A stretch of DNA of 6,271 bases from Saprospiraceae bacterium (GTDB taxonomy: Bacteria; Bacteroidota; Bacteroidia; Chitinophagales; Saprospiraceae), in contig JALVCY010000707.1 in NCBI GenBank assembly GCA_027009605.1, forward strand, positions 1 to 6,271, written 5' to 3'. Under the pieces are notes generated by a model. It was not told the DNA's origin. It was given only the letters and a program-made list of their open reading frames with translations, and searched no databases. This document shows, piece by piece, positions 4,712 through 6,271 of the stretch (position 1 is the stretch's first letter; each line of letters begins with the position of its first letter). Made by a program: the position numbers and the translations under genes.

Positions 4712-4739
4712 CAAATTCACAACGCTTTTCCTACCCAAA
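4712..4739 (-). promoter_or_regulatory. Candidate promoter of the exported-protein gene
   Basis: Minus-strand TGAATTTG (4712-4719) resembles TAnnTTTG with one mismatch, and a TTTG (4736-4739) lies 16 bases upstream, a little close. The leader would be about 14 bases long. It is back to back with the SDR promoter. Confidence 0.4.
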
Positions 4740-4742
4740 ATG

Positions 4743-4773
4743 TTTGATGGGACATGAGGACTCACTATCTTTG
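4743..4773 (+). promoter_or_regulatory. Promoter of the SDR gene
   Basis: TTTG (4743-4746), a 19-base gap and TATCTTTG (4766-4773) match the Bacteroidota -33 and -7 elements exactly. The transcript should start near 4780, giving a leader of about 15 bases to the ATG at 4795. There is no Shine-Dalgarno sequence, as usual in this phylum. Confidence 0.75.
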
Positions 4774-4794
4774 CCCTTGACGTAACTACTACCG

Positions 4795-5823
4795 ATGGAT
4801 AAAAAACACCTTATTCTTGTCACCGGCGGCACGGGGTTTCTCGGAAGCTACCTTTTGCGCAAGCTAATCTTAGACGGATACACACGTATTCGGGCGCTCA
4901 AAAGACCGTCCAGCGACCTATCTCTTGTGCAGGATATTCAGGACAAAATAGACTGGGTAGAAACGGACATTTTGGATGTCTTGGGGCTCGAAGATGCCAT
5001 GAAGGGAGTCCGGCAAGTCTATCATTGTGCGGCCGTCGTATCCTTCTTCCCCAAGGAAAACAAACTAATGAAGAAGATTAATGCCGAAGGAACCGCCAAT
5101 GTCGTCAACGCTGCTCTAGCAGAAAACATTGACAAAATGGTTTTCGTGTCTTCCATCGCCGCCATCGGCCGCAACAAAAAAACAACCCATATCAACGAAA
5201 ATGTCAAGTGGGAAAATAGCCCGCTCAATACCGCTTACGCAAAATCCAAATATCTCGCTGAAAAAGAAGTTTGGCGAGGCATTGCCGAAGGTCTCCGTGC
5301 CGTCATCATCAATCCTTCGGTCATTATAGGCAGTGGGTTTTGGCAATCCGGCTCCACCCAATTATTCTATGAAGTTTGGAAAGGGCTCAAATATTTTCCG
5401 CAAGGAGCCACCGGCTTTGTGGATGTCCGGGATGTCACAGATTTGATGGTCAAAATGATGGAAAGCGACATATCCGGCGAACGCTTTATCGCTAATGGAG
5501 CCAATCTAAGCTACAAAGATTTCTTCAGCAAAATTGCTAAGGCCATCCACAAAACGCCACCGTCCAAACCGGTCACTCCCCTCATTCAAGCCATCGCCTG
5601 GCGAGCCGCCCGTATCCAATCCGCCCTGACGGGCAAAAAGCCTTTTATCACCAAAGAAACAGCCACCATCTCCGCCCGCTCCTTTCAATTTGACAACTCC
5701 AAATCGACCCAATTCTTCCAATTTAATTATCGCCCCATCGAACAAACAATCCAAGCCACTGCAGCACAGCTTTTGGAGGCCGCCCATGCCCAGTTTAAAC
5801 CGCTTATGCTTGATTTTGAGTAA
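4795..5823 (+). CDS. Extended SDR: NAD(P)-dependent epimerase/reductase family
   Basis: A 342-residue cytoplasmic oxidoreductase of the extended short-chain dehydrogenase type, full length for the family. The Rossmann cofactor motif is TGGTGFLG (10-17). RALKRPSS (33-40), with basic residues after strand 2, resembles the dihydroflavonol-reductase-like branch and favours NADPH over NADH. Asp58 of VETDILD should contact the adenine, HCAA is at 77-80, and the catalytic set is VSS (118-120) with Tyr148 and Lys152 in YAKSK. NPSVIIG (173-179) is the usual substrate-domain motif. The C-terminal ~130 residues form the variable substrate domain, so the substrate (sugar nucleotide, sterol-like, flavonol-like or other) cannot be read from sequence. 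It has its own exact promoter and no close partner gene, so no pathway is implied. Confidence 0.93.
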   Translation: MDKKHLILVTGGTGFLGSYLLRKLILDGYTRIRALKRPSSDLSLVQDIQDKIDWVETDILDVLGLEDAMKGVRQVYHCAAVVSFFPKENKLMKKINAEGTANVVNAALAENIDKMVFVSSIAAIGRNKKTTHINENVKWENSPLNTAYAKSKYLAEKEVWRGIAEGLRAVIINPSVIIGSGFWQSGSTQLFYEVWKGLKYFPQGATGFVDVRDVTDLMVKMMESDISGERFIANGANLSYKDFFSKIAKAIHKTPPSKPVTPLIQAIAWRAARIQSALTGKKPFITKETATISARSFQFDNSKSTQFFQFNYRPIEQTIQATAAQLLEAAHAQFKPLMLDFE

Positions 5824-5861
5824 CTATTTCGCTCCCCTCTAATTTTAGAATGACTTAAAAA

Positions 5862-5893
5862 AGCCAACCGTAGCGGTGCTATGCTTGATTTTT
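5862..5893 (+). terminator. Possible weak terminator after the SDR gene
   Basis: ACCG (5867-5870) and CGGT (5874-5877) form a small stem around TAG, extended by AGC/GCT with a two-base bulge. A short T-run (5889-5893) follows, but 9 bases separate it from the stem. The fit is poor but the position, 39 bases after the stop codon, is right. Confidence 0.35.
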
Positions 5894-5895
5894 GA

Positions 5896-5912
5896 TCCCG
5901 ATAGTATCGAGA
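5896..5912. repeat. 17-bp near-palindrome (TCCCGATA/TATCGAGA)
   Basis: The arms 5896-5903 and 5905-5912 are inverted repeats around a single G with one mismatch (C/A at the third pair). It resembles short CCCGATA...TATCGGG palindromes that are frequent between genes in Bacteroidota. The rest of the gap to 6124 is very AT-rich, and I see no gene or RNA in it. Confidence 0.4.
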
Positions 5913-6124
5913 CCTAAAAGAAAAAATAACTGCGTATATTGGAGCACTTTATTCTTGTTTCATTACTTAGAAAATATTTACCTATATTTGACTATGACAG
6001 TTTCAAATTTAGCTTAATTTTAGACTCGTACGTCTTTTTTTATCATGAGGGGCTCTTTTGGGAGCTGACTCAACTTTTTTTCACGGAAGAGCATTGTTAT
6101 TTTTTCTATCTAAAAAAGATGTAG

Positions 6125-6132
6125 TTTCTTTG
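6125..6132 (+). promoter_or_regulatory. Candidate -7 box of the Rpn-family gene
   Basis: TTTCTTTG fits TAnnTTTG with one mismatch and lies 28 bases before the ATG at 6161. No clear TTTG stands 19-20 bases upstream, where the sequence is T-rich. It is offered as the likeliest promoter because of position only. Confidence 0.35.
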
Positions 6133-6160
6133 CGCTACAAACTATCAAAACACAGAGAAA

Positions 6161-6271
6161 ATGGCCATCTCAAACCCCCACGACCGGTTTTTTAAATCGG
6201 CTTTTTCCGATAAGGAAGTGGCTGCCGGCTTTATTCGAGAATTCCTTCCGGAAGAAATCACCGGTGAATTG
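6161..6271 (+). CDS. Rpn-family nuclease / PD-(D/E)XK 'transposase_31', N-terminal part
   Basis: An open frame from the ATG at 6161 runs off the window after 37 residues. The start, NPHDRFFKSAFSDKEVA and then FIREFLPEEITGEL, is the hallmark N-terminus of the Rpn (YhgA-like, transposase_31) family: HDxFFK followed by an FLxxxLP helix. Family members are PD-(D/E)XK nucleases that promote RecA-independent recombination in E. coli and are often multicopy. The catalytic residues lie further downstream and cannot be checked here, so whether the gene is intact is unknown. The purine-rich AGAGAAA before the ATG and a possible -7 box at 6125 support this start. It is separated from the SDR gene by 337 bp of non-coding DNA. 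Confidence 0.85.
   Translation, partial: MAISNPHDRFFKSAFSDKEVAAGFIREFLPEEITGEL

Noticed and set aside
5939..6124. 61-codon plus-strand open frame starting at TTG
   Set aside because: Phe/Leu/Tyr-rich composition expected from AT-rich non-coding DNA, TTG start, no promoter, and it ends within the likely promoter of the Rpn-family gene.

Overview
The window looks like chromosomal DNA of a Bacteroidota bacterium, possibly of the Saprospirales type (the order is a guess). The evidence is the TTTG / TAnnTTTG promoter architecture upstream of several genes, AT-rich leaders without Shine-Dalgarno sites, two lipoproteins with short post-Cys tails, an M64-like metallopeptidase, and long gene-poor gaps packed with short palindromic and tandem repeats. 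I see no tRNA, rRNA, CRISPR array, complete transposon or obvious defence operon.

Layout. 1-506 is a non-coding gap with a 28-bp perfect palindrome, two copies of a ~65-bp dispersed repeat and four GCCCC/GGGGC hairpin units. 507-2243 (minus) encodes a large secreted lipoprotein with an M64-type zinc-peptidase motif. 2265-2908 is a 640-bp repeat hub: three more copies of the dispersed repeat, two of them in inverted arrangement, then short tandem repeats, then an array of GAA-triloop hairpins, ending at a strong terminator for the next gene. 2909-3100 (minus) is a cold-shock protein with its own promoter and terminator. 3302-4691 (minus) holds three small genes in a row: an exported protein of unknown function, a Nudix-like protein with a decayed catalytic box, and a small lipoprotein only 40 bp behind it. 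4692-4794 is a divergent promoter region. 4795-5823 (plus) is an extended SDR (NAD(P)-dependent epimerase/reductase family). 5824-6160 is non-coding, and 6161 to the window end is the start of an Rpn-family (PD-(D/E)XK, 'transposase_31') nuclease gene cut by the window edge.

How the genes work together: there is no sign of one shared pathway. The Nudix-like gene and the small lipoprotein are the likeliest co-transcribed pair. The three exported products (M64 lipoprotein, small lipoprotein, signal-peptide protein) suggest cell-envelope functions. The strongest unexplained signals are in the intergenic DNA: a five-copy repeat family with conserved ends and a variable middle, and hairpin arrays whose stems differ by paired, compensating changes.
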